Source: Apostichopus japonicus
Lineage: Eukaryota > Echinodermata > Holothuroidea > Aspidochirotida > Stichopodidae
DNA: 64,000 bases
Direction of reading: 5' to 3'
NCBI RefSeq assembly: GCF_037975245.1
Contig: NC_092582.1
Span: 23,273,077 to 23,337,076 of the forward strand
In this document: piece by piece, positions 47,125-60,919 of the stretch
Layout: each line of letters opens with the position of its first letter
Numbering within the stretch: the first letter of the stretch is position 1
The notes under the pieces: generated by a model
What the model was told of the DNA's origin: nothing
The model's database searches: none
The model's input: only the letters and a program-made list of their open reading frames with translations
Translations under genes and position numbers: made by a program

Positions 47125-50100
47125 GAAGAGAAATAATATGAAAACTGAACTGACTAATTTCTCAGAATGTACATTAACCACATCTTTTAACCGTCAATGA
47201 ACTTGATGATTTGTTTTCAATAATGCGGTTGTACTTTTCTCTGTGTATGATATAGTTCATCGGTATTGGCCCCAAAACAGATAAATTCCTTATTAAGTAC
47301 TTCTCATACGGCTGCGAAATTATATTTCAAGAAATGTTGACTATAGTGTTTAAATAATGTGTGGTGTCCTGTTGTTTTGTTGATACAGTTACCCACAAAG
47401 AGCTTTTTACAGACAATAACTTGCATTTTGTTAACATGTTGCTCTCTCGTTATCTGTAATTGTATAATACCAAGTTGTATAAATGTATGATTTGACCCGC
47501 TGAAGTGCCATGCATTAAGTTGGGCATATAAGTTTGTATTCCGTTCTTTGTTTTAACTTAAAAATTTTTTAAAGTGTTTATGAAGCTGTATGCAGAATTG
47601 ATACCTTCATAAATTCAACTCTTTTCTAGTATCCAATTTATATTAAAATGCAATGTTTAGGAAAAAAAATTGTTCACGAATTATTACGTAAAAAAATTAG
47701 AGAAAACAAAATGAAAGAAAGACTACAGTGGGGAAAAATAGGAATCCCAGATACTGTACAGACCGTTGTTAATGGCTTCAGAATGGAAACTAAAATAGCT
47801 CCCTCAATCACACGCGGAATTTGATTTCAACCTGCACATACACATACACTACTCGTAGTCACTACAATCATATCCGATCTGTATGAAGGTCATCAGCATT
47901 GCTTCAATTTGTTCGTGTGCTGAAAAAGGAAAGTGTTGAATGTTTTGAAAAGAACTTCTCTGGCGGTTAAGCCCCTTCCGATTAGTCCCAGGCATTGAGA
48001 AGTATTCAATTAGACAACCGCAAGGTTGTAGGGAAATGTATTTTGAGGGTGGCAGGAAAAAAAATACGAGAGAAGTTCGACCATACTCTGATCATGACAT
48101 TAGGTAAACTTGTTAGCATATGGGTGAGCAATGATGAATATAAAAATATATATATTTCTCCAGAAAGAACTCAAGACGTTCTTATTCATGAATGCGTATC
48201 CATTTGTTTGATAACTGTTGTTTCCATGTTGTGCACTTTGTTCCTGCAGCGCTTCTGCAGTTCTTTTTAACTGGATATAAGCGCTTTACAAATGCATATT
48301 ATTATAACAATAATAATTATTATATATATATATATGTATATATGAATGTATATATATATATATACACATACATTTATATATAGATAATATTTATAGAGAT
48401 ATATAGATAATATCTATATAATATATATAATAAAATATTATATATATAATGTCTAAATGTGTGTATGTATGTAGGTATTATAGTGTAGTATATGCATGTG
48501 CTCATGTGGTTCTATTGCTGCGCAAGTTCATATATACCCGAAATGTACGTTGAACTAGTCGACCTGCAGGTGCAGCTCACCACCATGGAAATGGCATATG
48601 ATGGTTTCATCCCGTATAAATAGTTGTGTCAAAATAATTTAGGTAAAGCATATACATCTAGCTCAGTGTTTTGTATTGCTTACACCTGAAAGCCTCACGT
48701 GCCGCGTGCACCTCTCTATTTTCCTTTCCAATTCGCGTCTGTATATTTATAAAAAAAATAAAATATTAAAAAAAAAAATCATTTTTTTGTTGTTGCCCCC
48801 TTCAAGTTTTTTTTTTTAACGGAATCTTCAGAAGCAATTTAGTCGCGCATTTTGTGCGTGTTATCCGATCTCACTTTCCGTGCGTTTGCCGCCAATGAAG
48901 TCGTCGCAAGCCGCGCTGATAAATCACAGTATGGTATTTTTTTTCTCCCTTCTATTGCCGATACTTATGGGGGCATCAGAGGCCAAGGAGGAACACACGG
49001 TGACCCCAGAAATGTCACTGGTTTTAGCTTTGCCATATCTGGAGTACCTGCAGTTGAAGCCCATGGGCCCCATTAACCGAGAAACCGGCTCTCGCTTTCA
49101 TGCGTGCTTCTTATAGGTTTCTTATAAGCCGCGACCCAGTTTTCTTACCACGTAGAGTCGAAAAGTGTCGTTTATAGTGTTAGGGCGCAACGAGATCGGT
49201 ACTGAGGGATTTCCAACCGGTAAGCACACCGACCAACTTGGCACCCTTTGGGTTGATAAAATTTATATTGAAATATTTACCTTTTATGCTGTTTTGAAAG
49301 GGCACGTCTCTCTCTCTCTGTATCTCAGTTTTCTTTTTGATTACTATTTTTTTGTCGTGGCTTTTGTTTTAGTTTAATTTACGAGCTGTGAATGCGACCG
49401 ATTTTGTGATCTGCGTGGGGACTCAGGAGAAGGACTTGGTGTATATAATTCACAGCAGTGTGATTGTAAAAAGTAACATGTGTAGACTACTACTACACTA
49501 GTACCAAAGAATCTTTGTGTCTCTGAAGTATTTAAAGAAACGTTATTAATTAAATTTAAGACAGCTTAGCGGGGAAAAACTTTCCTTGAGTATATGTTGA
49601 TGATGATGATGTAATGAAAAGCAAAACAGGGTGTGTAGGGTTAGAAATGAGATTCGATGAAGGATGGGTGAAAATGGGAGTACTGGAGGGCAAAGGTGCC
49701 GGGCAGGTGGGGGTGAGTGGGGTGGGGTGGGATGGGCGTGGGTGCAGATGGAGGTTACGGAGGATACTGAGGGGGTGATGGTGGTGTGGATGTGTCTAAC
49801 AAAGGAAATGTAACTGTGAATTTGACTATATGACGGTGTTATAGACGACACGTGATGAGTACATGGGACCACCGCGATTGGTATACCCCCTTCCCCCCAC
49901 CCATACTGTTTAGACGGGGAAAGCCCAAAAACATTAACATGCATATACATTATAACTACCGCCTACCTGTATACTCACTGTGATAAGCCTACACTGTATA
50001 TAATGTGTAGCAATACCGATTCACGAATCGTCAGAAACAGACACACTTGATCATTAAAGGGGTATTCTGGTCGCTGTAACTAAATGTTTACCATATCGCT

Positions 50101-50320
50101 TGAAGTTTTCTACATGTGCAGGACAAGCCCAACATATTCGGGTAGCATTTTATATCTTGGAGAAAAAACATGTTAGTGTCATTAAGATTACTATACAGCT
50201 AATTCAGTTTCCAAAACATTGATCTTAAACCAGACAGCAAAACTGCAGTGTGGTTTCGATGATGCTACATGAATGTGAATGTGACACAGTAGCCTGGAAC
50301 ATATAGCCAGGATACAAACT
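47125..50320. other. Long unassigned non-coding stretch
   Basis: Contains an AT/TATATAAT-rich patch at 48300-48450 and G-rich purine sequence at 49705-49750. Frames at 47995-48270 (plus), 48852-49116 (plus) and 49546-49950 (minus) carry no recognised domains; the last is a Pro/His low-complexity translation. No RNA gene recognised. Confidence 0.5.
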
Positions 50321-50329
50321 TGCGTTAAT

Positions 50330-50422
50330 TTTCTGAAATTCTCCTTTAAGGTTAAAAATGTACCTTTAAAGAATGCGTTATATCTCTGAAATTCTCCTAT
50401 AATGATGACGTCAACTCCTCAG
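50330..50422 (-). repeat. Dispersed repeat R1, copy 1
   Basis: Minus strand: CTGAGGAGTTGACGTCATCATTATAGGAGAATTTCAGAGAT, then CTTTAAAGG and a second GGAGAATTTCAG. It shares the order GAGGAGT - GACGTCATCAT - (TTAAAGG)GGCATTCCAGAG with 51648-51740, 54871-54960 and 61790-61890. Confidence 0.6.
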
Positions 50423-50429
50423 TAGAGGC

Positions 50430-51640
50430 CCTTAATGTTAAATAAATTGTATTTAAAAGTTGTAACGTATCAACCAAAACATGTCATTTAAGTCCTTTGG
50501 ATAATATGCAGCACCTCTTATCCTTGCAAATTATGAAACATCTTGTAAAATATGTCATCTAAGACCAAAAAAGAAATATTTTTCCCCAAAAAAAGAAAAT
50601 AGCCTCTCTAAATTATAGGTCGGATAAATAACGACAAAAAATATATATATATATAGATATTTCTAGAAAACATAAGAAGCAAATTTGCTCATTTTGCCCG
50701 AAATACCTTTCCCCAAAACAAGAGCAACCATAGACTTGTCAACATGTATATTTCTGAAAAAGGAAAGAACGAAGATAAACAGATAAAAGCAACTTCCACG
50801 ATAATTTCTTTTCGATAACACTTATCATTTTGCTCATAAACTAATAGGTGTATAGCACTATTATATATTATGTAGGTAGATAAATGGGCATGTTTTGAAA
50901 GCGCGATCAACCCCCTGAGGCCTGAGGCATAAACGTTCGCGTCGATTGCATATAGCATACAGGCCTACGCAACTATACTCTCCGATCAATTTTACTCACA
51001 GAAGGAATAGTCGTATCGATTAATCCCATAAATCAATCAGAAATATGAAGATGCCGTTCTGTCTGGAGAGGAATTTAATAACATAAAAATAGTATTTTTC
51101 AGTTTGACGGCATTGAACTTGGGAAAAATAGTCTGGATACTTAAAGATTAAAAATGATAAAAAAAAATACATGCATAACAAAAACACAAGAAGAGAGAAA
51201 TCGATTTTATTTATTATGTTTTCTGTGAACATATAGTACAATTGACCTGATTATATCTGGGTTAAACATGGAATAAAATTATTTTCGATGACCAGATAAA
51301 ATCGGCCAAACGAGATCGAAATAAAAAATAAAAAAAAATCTATAAATGTATTATATAAGTTCTCCTTGTAAGACAATAAAGTTTAAGTTTATTTTTTGGT
51401 ATAGTGAAATACCAAAATGATCGGTAAAACTCAGTTAAGCCTGTTGCGTGTGTTTGCTATATGTACCGAATTTCATCACGCGATGTTACACCCCCGCAAA
51501 AAAAAAAGTTTTTTTTTTCTAGTTTGTTGTGTTAGTGCCACAAGTGACAGATGAGTGAAAGATGACTTTAAACAAAACCAGGTTTATAAATGTTTGTTAT
51601 TCATTTTCCAAAAAGAAAGACAGAGGAGAAATATATTTAA
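50430..51640. other. Unassigned non-coding stretch
   Basis: AT-rich sequence. A short (AT)n at 50640-50655 and A/T runs near 51497-51520. Minus frames at 50689-50958 and 51020-51241 have no motif. Confidence 0.5.
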
Positions 51641-51647
51641 TACACGT

Positions 51648-51740
51648 TATGTCACTTTTCATTTCATTTTCGAGATATTCAACTCTGGAAAATGGAATGC
51701 TCCCTTTAAAATTACATCGATGATGACGTAAGTCCCTCAG
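51648..51740 (-). repeat. Dispersed repeat R1, copy 2
   Basis: Minus strand: GGGACTTACGTCATCATCGATG, then TTTAAAGGGAGCATTCCA, CCAGAGTTGAATATCTCGAAAATG. Same module order as the other R1 copies. Confidence 0.65.
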
Positions 51741-51744
51741 TTTA

Positions 51745-53455
51745 TGCTCAAATGTTAGTAATGTTAAATTGTTGTTTGATGAGTTCCAATCACTGTACTC
51801 AAAGAAGTCAAAGTTAATCTTTGTATAAACAACATAGTTACCCGTGGATTAAAGCAGACACCTCCGTCCTCGGCGGGCAATCTTTTGACCATTTAAGTTT
51901 TTGAAAAGTTATTCGTTTTTATATCGATCATTGTGCATCTATATTCTTGAGACTATATAGGTACTAGTCCCTGTCGACTCTCTGATGACGTAAGCCATTG
52001 ACCTGCAGGTCATGATTTCTCAAGCACTAGATAGAGACATAAATGTCACGTGGACTGGCAGTACCTTTAATTAATGTAACATAGACACAATAAAACGCCG
52101 TGTAACTTAATTTCATCCTTTATTCATTATGTTAATCAATTCCCCAAATCCTGAGATTCTTTTCACTACATGTATGAACATTTATATAGCCTACCGTGCT
52201 TTCAAATGAAGATTTATACATAATAGGTCGAGCCTATACATTTGGATATACCACTCTTCGGTGAAGATGGCACGTCAGTTATGAAGTACATAGCGTATTT
52301 GTATCATCATTTAAGCAATAACTTAATCGTAAGGATATATTTTCCCAAAGTTTTTGGTTTTGTTTTATAGGAGGGGAGGGATGGGGAGGTGGGGGGGGGG
52401 CTCGAAGTTTCTGTTCGTTTGCATCCGTCATATATTCTTTTCAATCAGAGCGTCGTTAATACTAGCTAATGTCATTTTCTTTGACTTCTGTGTATGTTTT
52501 TTTTTCCTCCTCTCACACCCAAAAAAATATGTAAAACGATAACGTATCTGTTTTTTTTTTTATATATAGGCCCTATGTATTCCAAATTCCGAGTTCCATG
52601 TCGTGCATTTCGGGATTCAAATCATTTTCATTCAATGTGTCCACTTAAACTGCATCTTTCAGCTCAATTTTCCTTAAGGATGGAGATGTTGATATTGTCA
52701 ACATTTCTACAAATTCAACTATACTTTACTTTTCTCGTTTTGCCCTCATCAATTTTGCTCCCTCGTAATCCTGGGCCTTATCTAACTAGCAGCTGTCGTT
52801 TTCCACTATTCTTGACATTTATTCCTCACCAATTCCGCCATTTTCCCTCCTCCTCCTTCTCATCTAGCTAGCTAGTTTGGTGTCGTGGCCTTTCCTACCG
52901 ATATCGAACCCAACCTATTTACAAATCACCGGCCAAGAACACTCACTGCATGCGCTCACTATATACTAGCGCCGTTGTATGTGATTTCCCCTGCATAAAC
53001 TCCGTCACCCTTTCCTCATCCAACCTGGTTACTCAACCCATCGTAGACTAGAGATTTTGACTAGTTCAATGTCATCTTGTGGCGTCAGTTTCTTTTCATC
53101 CTTCTTATCTCATTCGCTCGCTCGCTCGCTCTCCACCTCTCACTCTATCTCTGTTTTGTAAAATTGATTTTAAGAGATTTTATTAGTCGTTACACTTTGT
53201 AACAAAAAAAAAGGAACATGATTGTGTCTAAAGTAAATTAGACACAGCGGCTTAATCACTAATTGTAATGTTGCGGAATTTTAAGCTGAGGTAACATGCT
53301 GCCACATCTTTTTGACCCCATTCTCAAAACCACTTGTCGTTTTAACAACCGGAGGGTTTTTTGTTATTCTCGGAACCAGTATGCAAGAATGTAGGTTTAT
53401 ATTATATAGGCCGAGTGTCGTTCAATTACTACGTTGCCACTCAGCAAGTTGTTAT
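51745..53455. other. Unassigned non-coding stretch
   Basis: Contains a G run at 52382-52400 and a pyrimidine-rich region (52490-52870), where a 125-codon plus frame is open but is dominated by Phe/Leu/Ser/Pro and shows no domain. A (CGCT)n patch lies at 53114-53130. Confidence 0.5.
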
Positions 53456-53462
53456 GTTGAAC

Positions 53463-53822
<360 letters not shown>

Positions 53823-53947
53823 AATTACGGAATCGATAAAGCTTTTCTAAGAGGACAAATGTTAGTTGAACAGCTAAACGAAAGACAATAATTACTATAC
53901 GACGTTAAATACATTTCTGCCTGCATGCCTCTATAGTAAGCATGTAA

Positions 53948-54072
53948 ATGGACTGTGGAGCTCAAGGTTATTTTAGGTCAAAGTGTTGAAATACTTGTAA
54001 AAAAGAATTACTCCCAAAGTGATTAGTGAATAGTATAGCTTTTCCTGAATGAACTTTATTTATTCTTGTTAC
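53948..54072 (+). repeat. Separate copy of the GGTCATTTRAGGTCAA-type repeat
   Basis: CTGTGGAGCTCAAGGTTATTTTAGGTCAAAG, an A-rich bridge, then ACTCCCAAAGTGATTAG and TGAATGAACTTTATTTATTC. This follows the word order of units at 9600-10030. Confidence 0.6.
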
Positions 54073-54074
54073 GA

Positions 54075-54865
54075 CGCGCTTTGCGAAAGACTAAAACCAA
54101 TTATTTTATGTATTTTAGCCAATAATAATCAAAGTTCTAAATAGAGAGTTCAACGTTTTTTCTGTTTTTTTTTTTGGGAAACCTTGTGGTCAAATGGTAG
54201 TTTAAAACGATGGCAATAAACTACTCGGCTGTTGACACCACTCGGAATCCCTCATCGTACCGTTGGATTTTCCAGTCGAAATCGTGTTTTAAGAGTGTAA
54301 TAATAACACAGGCTTGAGTCTTACACCATACATCGACGTTCAAGTGGCGCTATTGGCGTCGTATATAGATAATCTACCCTCTTGGCGGAAAGCCTGTATT
54401 CCTAGCCACCCCCCCCCTCCATTCCCCTATCTCACCCCTCCTTCCTCCCATCTCCGATTGTGGGAGAAACACTACTAGTTTCCATCTGTGTATATGAATG
54501 GACTAAGACGTTTTCCATTAGAAGTCACCACCAATCCAGGGTTGTATTTTAGACACGTTGAATCTGTAAGAAATGACTATTTAATGCAGTGCGGTCCATA
54601 ACTTAAAGTGACTGGAATATTTAGTCTAATACAAAGAACATTAGGTCAATTACTGCACCACGAAACTTAATGGGAAAAAAACATTAGGCGTTTTATGGGC
54701 CTTAAATTATTTTGACAATGTTAACAATATAACATTGCAAATTTGTCATAATAAAAAGGGTGTTGTTGAATGTAATCCAAAGGTGTTCTGTTATTTGTAT
54801 AGAATTTACTTTGGTTGAGTTATTTGAATTTGTGAAGCAATGGATTAACATTACCAATTAGACAT
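54075..54865. other. Unassigned non-coding stretch
   Basis: C-rich patch at 54405-54450. Otherwise unique AT-rich DNA with nothing recognised. Confidence 0.5.
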
Positions 54866-54870
54866 ATAAA

Positions 54871-54965
54871 CTGAGGAGACGAGACTTCATCATCAAATTC
54901 AGCCTTAAAGGGGCATTCCAGAGATTTAAGTTGAATGTCTTGAAAACGATAGAAGCATTTCTTTC
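54871..54965 (+). repeat. Dispersed repeat R1, copy 3
   Basis: CTGAGGAGACGAGACTTCATCATC, then CTTAAAGGGGCATTCCAGAG, then TTGAATGTCTTGAAAACGATAG and a T/C-rich tail. It is in the opposite orientation to the other three copies. Confidence 0.65.
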
Positions 54966-54969
54966 TTTC

Positions 54970-55938
<969 letters not shown>

Positions 55939-55939
55939 T

Positions 55940-57400
55940 TGTTGACAAAGAAAGTGGAGCATTTTCTTTTTAAAGGTCAATTTTCATAGCACTGGTCATA
56001 AGCAGTTGTTTCATGCCATGAACCCTCTTCCCAAAAGCATTATAAAATATATGACGGTATTTTTCAGAAGGCCGATAGACTTAAGGAATATCTCTTTTTC
56101 AATTGTGTTGTAAATGGCATATTTAAAGAGGTTACCTCTCCATCTGCCGTAACCTAGAGTTCTCGGATGATGATATTCTCGTACATACTCCCTCATTTTC
56201 TGTTTATATCTCTCGTATATGCCACGTTTAATCCTTAACGTAATCCAGGCTGCTTGAATAGAACGCTGTTTCTTTGTTTCATTTCAAAATATCCGTCAGA
56301 ATTATATGCATGGCCATACATCAGCGGCCTCCAATTCCTCCTAGTAATATGCTAGAAAGTTCAATAATGGTCACCAAGACTACAAAGAAAACATCCCTGT
56401 CTTGAGAAACTCAAGCAGGTCAAATAGTCCGGAAAAGTCACATGGAAACCGTTTGGCAGTTTTAAGCAAAAAAAACCGATTTTTTTAATTTTTTTTTATT
56501 AACTGATGCCCTCAGATATCCATAATTTCATATGATATCCTGAGTATATTTAATCTTCCTTTAAAAATGCTAGATTACTAACTCCACCCATTACCACGAC
56601 AATACACGTCGTATCATATTTCAGTCCCTTTTCTTTGCAAACTTTTCTGATGACGAAAAAATAAAAACGACAACAACAAAACAAAAATTGTCATTGATAT
56701 AAGACAACACCTTCGTTAAAGAAAACGGAGACGGTGTCCCTTTAAAAGCAGGAATTATTTTTGATTTCTTTCCAGGACACAAAATGCAGTCTAGCATTAC
56801 CAAAACCACTAAAAATGTTAATATTTTGCCGGTAGCTGTAATCTGTGGTAACGAATATTTCGAAAAGACTTGATTTAAGAGGGAAGATGGAAGTTAATAG
56901 CGTATCGGGGAATACGAAATGAATACGTAGGAATTGTTTTTTTTTTTAAATTTTTTATAAAGCCCCAAGGTCAGGGATATATACAGTACATGGTACAATG
57001 GTTCGACAGAATATAATTGGGACGTTGATAAGTTAATGTCAGTTCTTAAAGCAGACTTTCGAAATAAAACTTTGATCAATGTTGAGATGCTGTTTGAAGT
57101 TACAATTTGCTCTACTAGCCAACTTTTTTATTAAAACAAAGAGAGAGTTTTTTGTGTCCATTCGACGAAATATTGAAAATCAATTAAAATGGAATCAGAA
57201 TAACAGTTGGAAAACGAACTAGTGATATGTTTGAAATATCAAGTTTTCATTAAATTCCGAAACTTTGAAGTAATCAAAACATGCTTATAACAAAACTCCC
57301 TGTTACCTCAGTGTTTTTTTAACTTATATAATTAAGCTATTGCAGTAAAATGAAACCAAACATTCCGAACGACAAAACCTGTCCGAATGAATCGATCATA
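55940..57400. other. Unassigned non-coding stretch
   Basis: AT-rich unique sequence with short A and T runs. Minus frames at 56011-56196, 56621-56809 and 56894-57079 show no motif. Confidence 0.5.
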
Positions 57401-57419
57401 GGCTCAGCTTTAATTCTTC

Positions 57420-57612
57420 TTATAATTACTATTATCATTATCGTGCCTGATCATCATGATCATGATGATCATGATCATGATCGTCGTCGTCGTCGTCACC
57501 ATCACCATCACCATTACCACCTCCACCACCACCACCACTATCGCCATCACCATCACCATCACCATCACCATCATCGTCATCGTCATCGTCACCATCACCA
57601 TCGCCATTATTA
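57420..57612. repeat. Trinucleotide-rich (ATC/GTC/CAC)n region
   Basis: ATCATGATCATGATGATC-type palindromic trinucleotides pass into (GTC)n, then (CACCAT)n and (CATCGT)n. It gives His- and Asp/Gly-rich frames on the two strands that are not genes. Confidence 0.92.
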
Positions 57613-57614
57613 GA

Positions 57615-58680
57615 GCTGTTTGGCAAACATTTTAAGAATGACTGTCATTGTGACATCAATAAATATGCACACCCCTTATACCACATTGTGTTTTGATTTT
57701 TGGGTTGGTAATTATAAAGGGTTTGAGTAACATATTACACAGCACGCATTTGCAATTCACTACTCCAATTTACTAATGGAAGCACTCGCATGCATATTTC
57801 AAAACTTGTTTTAAAGTCATGCAACTAAAAACCTTTTAGCTATAACAAATTTTGATTGCCTTGTTTCCCGTTGTTGTGGTTATTGGTTCTATCACGTCGA
57901 GCCTTTTTTTTCAAGAAATGCAAAGGTGACGTATTTATAAAAATATATATATATTCATCGTGTCTAGAACTGTGTCTCATGAATAAAACTATAACCGAAA
58001 TGTGTCATTTAGGCTTCCTCAATGTCGACATGGCTCCCGGTGTGTAATCACCTGTTTTGATTGCGTGTCATTTTTCGACTGATGTTTTCTTTCTATCGTC
58101 ACTTATTTTTTTACTTCTTTTCTTGTTTTTGGCGTTCCATAAACGATTAGCGGCCTCCCACTAGCGACTTGATGAAGGTCGACGCCGTAATGTTGTGTAG
58201 ATATATTCAATAGAACACACATAATCGCTCCAAAGTATATAGGTTAGGTTGAATCAATCGATGTTTACCCCTTGCCTACCGTGCGATGCAATTGTTGATT
58301 ACTAAGACTATCCTCAGCCTTCGATCAAACCACTCCGCATGACTGTGATTTCGTCGGGAAAAGGTCAACAGAAAGCCTGAGCTTTGATACTCAGTCCTAC
58401 TTTTTCGATCGATTTTTAAGCGGAAAGAACCCGATAGAAGCCCACGGCGATTAAGGCCTAACTTAGGATCATCACAGTAGTCCAATACAAATCATGCATT
58501 GAAACTGGAAGATGGACAATATTAGGTTATCTCGCACAGTGATCGCTAGGCCGTTACCGTATACACGGCAGACAGTTCACGGAGACTATTTGGGCAACCC
58601 AGTTAATCAGGTGGATTCAATACTCGACACACTATAAACTTCACCTGCCAGAAGTAAAACTCATGTTTATTCATGAAGAT
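57615..58680. other. Unassigned non-coding stretch
   Basis: No repeats of note. A minus-strand 69-codon frame at 58276-58485 runs over non-repetitive sequence with Arg/Ser-rich composition, but no family is recognised. Confidence 0.5.
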
Positions 58681-58697
58681 CTTATACGCTTGTAGTT

Positions 58698-59058
58698 ATG
58701 TATATATATATATTTAGTACAATATGTATGTATGTATATATGTATGCGTGCATGGGTGTGTGTATGTATTTATGCGTATATGTATATGTATTTATGCGTA
58801 TATTTATATGTATGTATGTACATACACAAATACACGCATACATACATACATACATACATACATACATACATACATACATACATACATACATACATACATA
58901 CATACATACATACATACATACATACATACATACATACATACATACATACATACATACATACATACATACATACATACATACATACATACATACATACATA
59001 CATACATACATACATACATACATACATACATACATACATACATACATACATACATACA
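58698..59058 (+). repeat. (GTAT)n and (CATA)n tetranucleotide arrays
   Basis: A degenerate GTAT/GTGTAT region (58698-58830) switches at GTACATAC into a perfect (CATA)n array of about 55 units (58837-59058). The two halves are complementary in sequence, so together they can fold as a long imperfect hairpin. All long frames on both strands here are Tyr/Ile/His/Thr or Met/Tyr/Val/Cys repeat translations. Confidence 0.97.
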
Positions 59059-59059
59059 A

Positions 59060-59320
59060 GAGTCTGACTTATCCATGTGAAATTACTCACTAAACATACT
59101 GATAACATTAATCAGTTGAGCTAACAAAAATGTAATGAATTTATGGCACAAAAAACTACTTCAAAATCAAATGACAATTTTGCTTTTTAAGAGCAGAATT
59201 AAAATCAATACACTGGGACTGTTTACATGAATTTTAAAAAAGAGCTCGCTGACTGATTTTTGCAAAGTAATATAGTAATTCTCGTCGAGGATGAAGATTC
59301 GATTTTGTCACGTTGTTATA
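59060..59320. other. Unassigned non-coding stretch
   Basis: Short AT-rich unique sequence with nothing recognised. Confidence 0.5.
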
Positions 59321-59324
59321 TAGG

Positions 59325-59345
59325 TAGTGGCGTAGGAATGTTGTA
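59325..59345 (+). mobile_element. Left terminus of a CAGTGGCGTAGGAA-type hAT element
   Basis: AGTGGCGTAGGAA (59326-59338) matches 13 of 13 bases of the terminal repeat of the element ending at 6548. The preceding base is T instead of C. If intact, a partner ending CCACTG followed by TATATAGG should exist downstream. None is found before the minisatellite, so the right end is lost or displaced. Confidence 0.55.
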
Positions 59346-59503
59346 AACAGTATGGAAGGGGAAGTGGCAGAGACGAGGGGAGACAGTCAGTGGTTTGGGC
59401 ATCACAATCCTGAGGAATTTTAGGGACCTGAAATTGGACTTCTAATTTCCCTTAATTTTCTTACACGATTTTAAACTCAATAGGAAGCATGAAGCAATAT
59501 TGC

Positions 59504-60277
59504 AGGTTACAGTGAGGTACCGAGTATTACAGCGAGGTACCGAGGTTTACAGCGAGGTACCGAGGTTTACAGTGAGGTTTACAGTGAGGTTTACAGCGAG
59601 GTACAGAGGTTTACAGTGAGGTTTACAGTGAGGTACCGAGGTTCACAGTGAGGTTTACTGTGAGGTACCGAGGTTTACAGTGTGGTACCGAGGTTTACAC
59701 TGAGGTGCCAAGGTTAACAGTGAGGTGCCGAGGTTACAGTGAGGTGCCGATGCTACAGTGAGGTGCCGAGGTTTACAGTGAGGTACAGAGGTTTACAGTG
59801 AGGTGCAGAGGTTTACAGTGAGGTGCAGAGGTTTACAGTGAGGTGCCGAGGTTTACAGTGAGGTGCCGATGTTGCAGTGAGGTGCTGAGGTTTACAGTGA
59901 GATACCGAGGTTTACAATGAGGTGCCGAGGTTTACAGTGAGGTGCCGAGGTTTACAGTGAGGTGCCGAGGTTTAGAGTGAAGTGCCGAGGTTTACAGTGA
60001 GGTACCGAGGTTACAGTGAGGTGCCGAGGTTTACAGTGAGGTGCCGAGGTTTACAGTGAGGTGCCGATGTTACAGTGAGGTGCCGAGGTTAACAGTGAGG
60101 TGCCGAGGTTTACAGTGAGGTGCCGATGTTCACAGTGAGGTGCCGAGGTTTACAGTGAGGTGCCGAGGTTTACAGTGAGGTGCCGAGGTTAACAGTGAGG
60201 TGCCGAGGTTTACAGTGAGGTGCCGATGTTACAGTGAGGTGCCAAGGTTAACAGTGAGGTGCCGAGGTTATAGTGAG
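59504..60277 (+). repeat. Minisatellite, 20-bp unit, ~38 copies
   Basis: The unit is GAGGTGCCGAGGTTTACAGT. Variants have GGTACCGAGG in the first third, GGTGCAGAGG or GGTGCCGATG later, and 19-bp units lacking one T. Neighbouring units share the same variants in blocks, showing local homogenisation. No coding or regulatory sign. Confidence 0.95.
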
Positions 60278-60279
60278 CT

Positions 60280-60695
60280 TCTTGTACTGTTAGTCAGACG
60301 ATTCCCGTGCATGCCAGCTAATAATCACCGAAGGAGATTGACATTGCTGTTATCAGGTCATGCTTAAAAGCTTCAGTAATGTTAAACAATTTAGAAACTC
60401 GACTGCAAAATCAATTTCGAAGAAACCCAAAATCAGACCCACGTTCGTGACCTAATTTTGTATTTAATGTTGGTCATTGGCGTCATTAACTAATCCCTTT
60501 GTTCTAGTCAACAGTTTAATTAGAGCATGTTGAAAAGTCTGCAGTCAACGATCGAATTAGTTGTACTAAATAATCACGTGAACTCTAAATGTTCGCTCAG
60601 CTGCATGCCTGGGTAAAGTATATATAATTATATGAAGTCGGTGCACGACGTACGGTACTTATAACACACGTAGCATGAAGGAGAAGAAGATGAGA
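60280..60695. other. Unassigned non-coding stretch
   Basis: Unique sequence between the minisatellite and the TATA/GCC array. No feature recognised. Confidence 0.5.
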
Positions 60696-60703
60696 CAGAC
60701 AAG

Positions 60704-60918
60704 GCTATATATATATAGGCTATATATATAGCCTTTATCTATATATATATATCTATATATATATATTTATATATATATAGCCGTTATATAGCCTATATAG
60801 TTATGAAGCCTATATAGCCTATATATATATAGCCTATATATATATATATATATATATAGCCTATATATATAACATATATATATATAGCATATATATATAG
60901 AGCATATATATAGCAACT
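60704..60918. repeat. (AT)n with recurrent TATAGCC / GGCTATA palindromes
   Basis: TATATAGGCTATATATATAGCC-like words recur at least six times in both orientations among AT tracts, so most of the segment can pair with itself. It is a self-complementary simple repeat. Confidence 0.9.
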
Positions 60919-60919
60919 T

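Noticed and set aside
48555-48580. Cloning-vector polylinker contamination (ACTAGTCGACCTGCAGG)
   Set aside because: Only about 17 bases resemble a polylinker and the flanks are ordinary genomic sequence without vector backbone. Chance is likely.
52494-52871. 125-codon plus-strand membrane protein
   Set aside because: Composition follows a pyrimidine-rich tract (Phe/Leu/Ser/Pro). There is no domain and no splice or start context.
57350-57626. His-rich and Asp/Gly-rich frames resembling metal-binding proteins
   Set aside because: Trinucleotide repeat artefact, open on both strands.
58682-59108. Several 90-131-codon frames on both strands
   Set aside because: They are translations of GTAT/CATA microsatellites.
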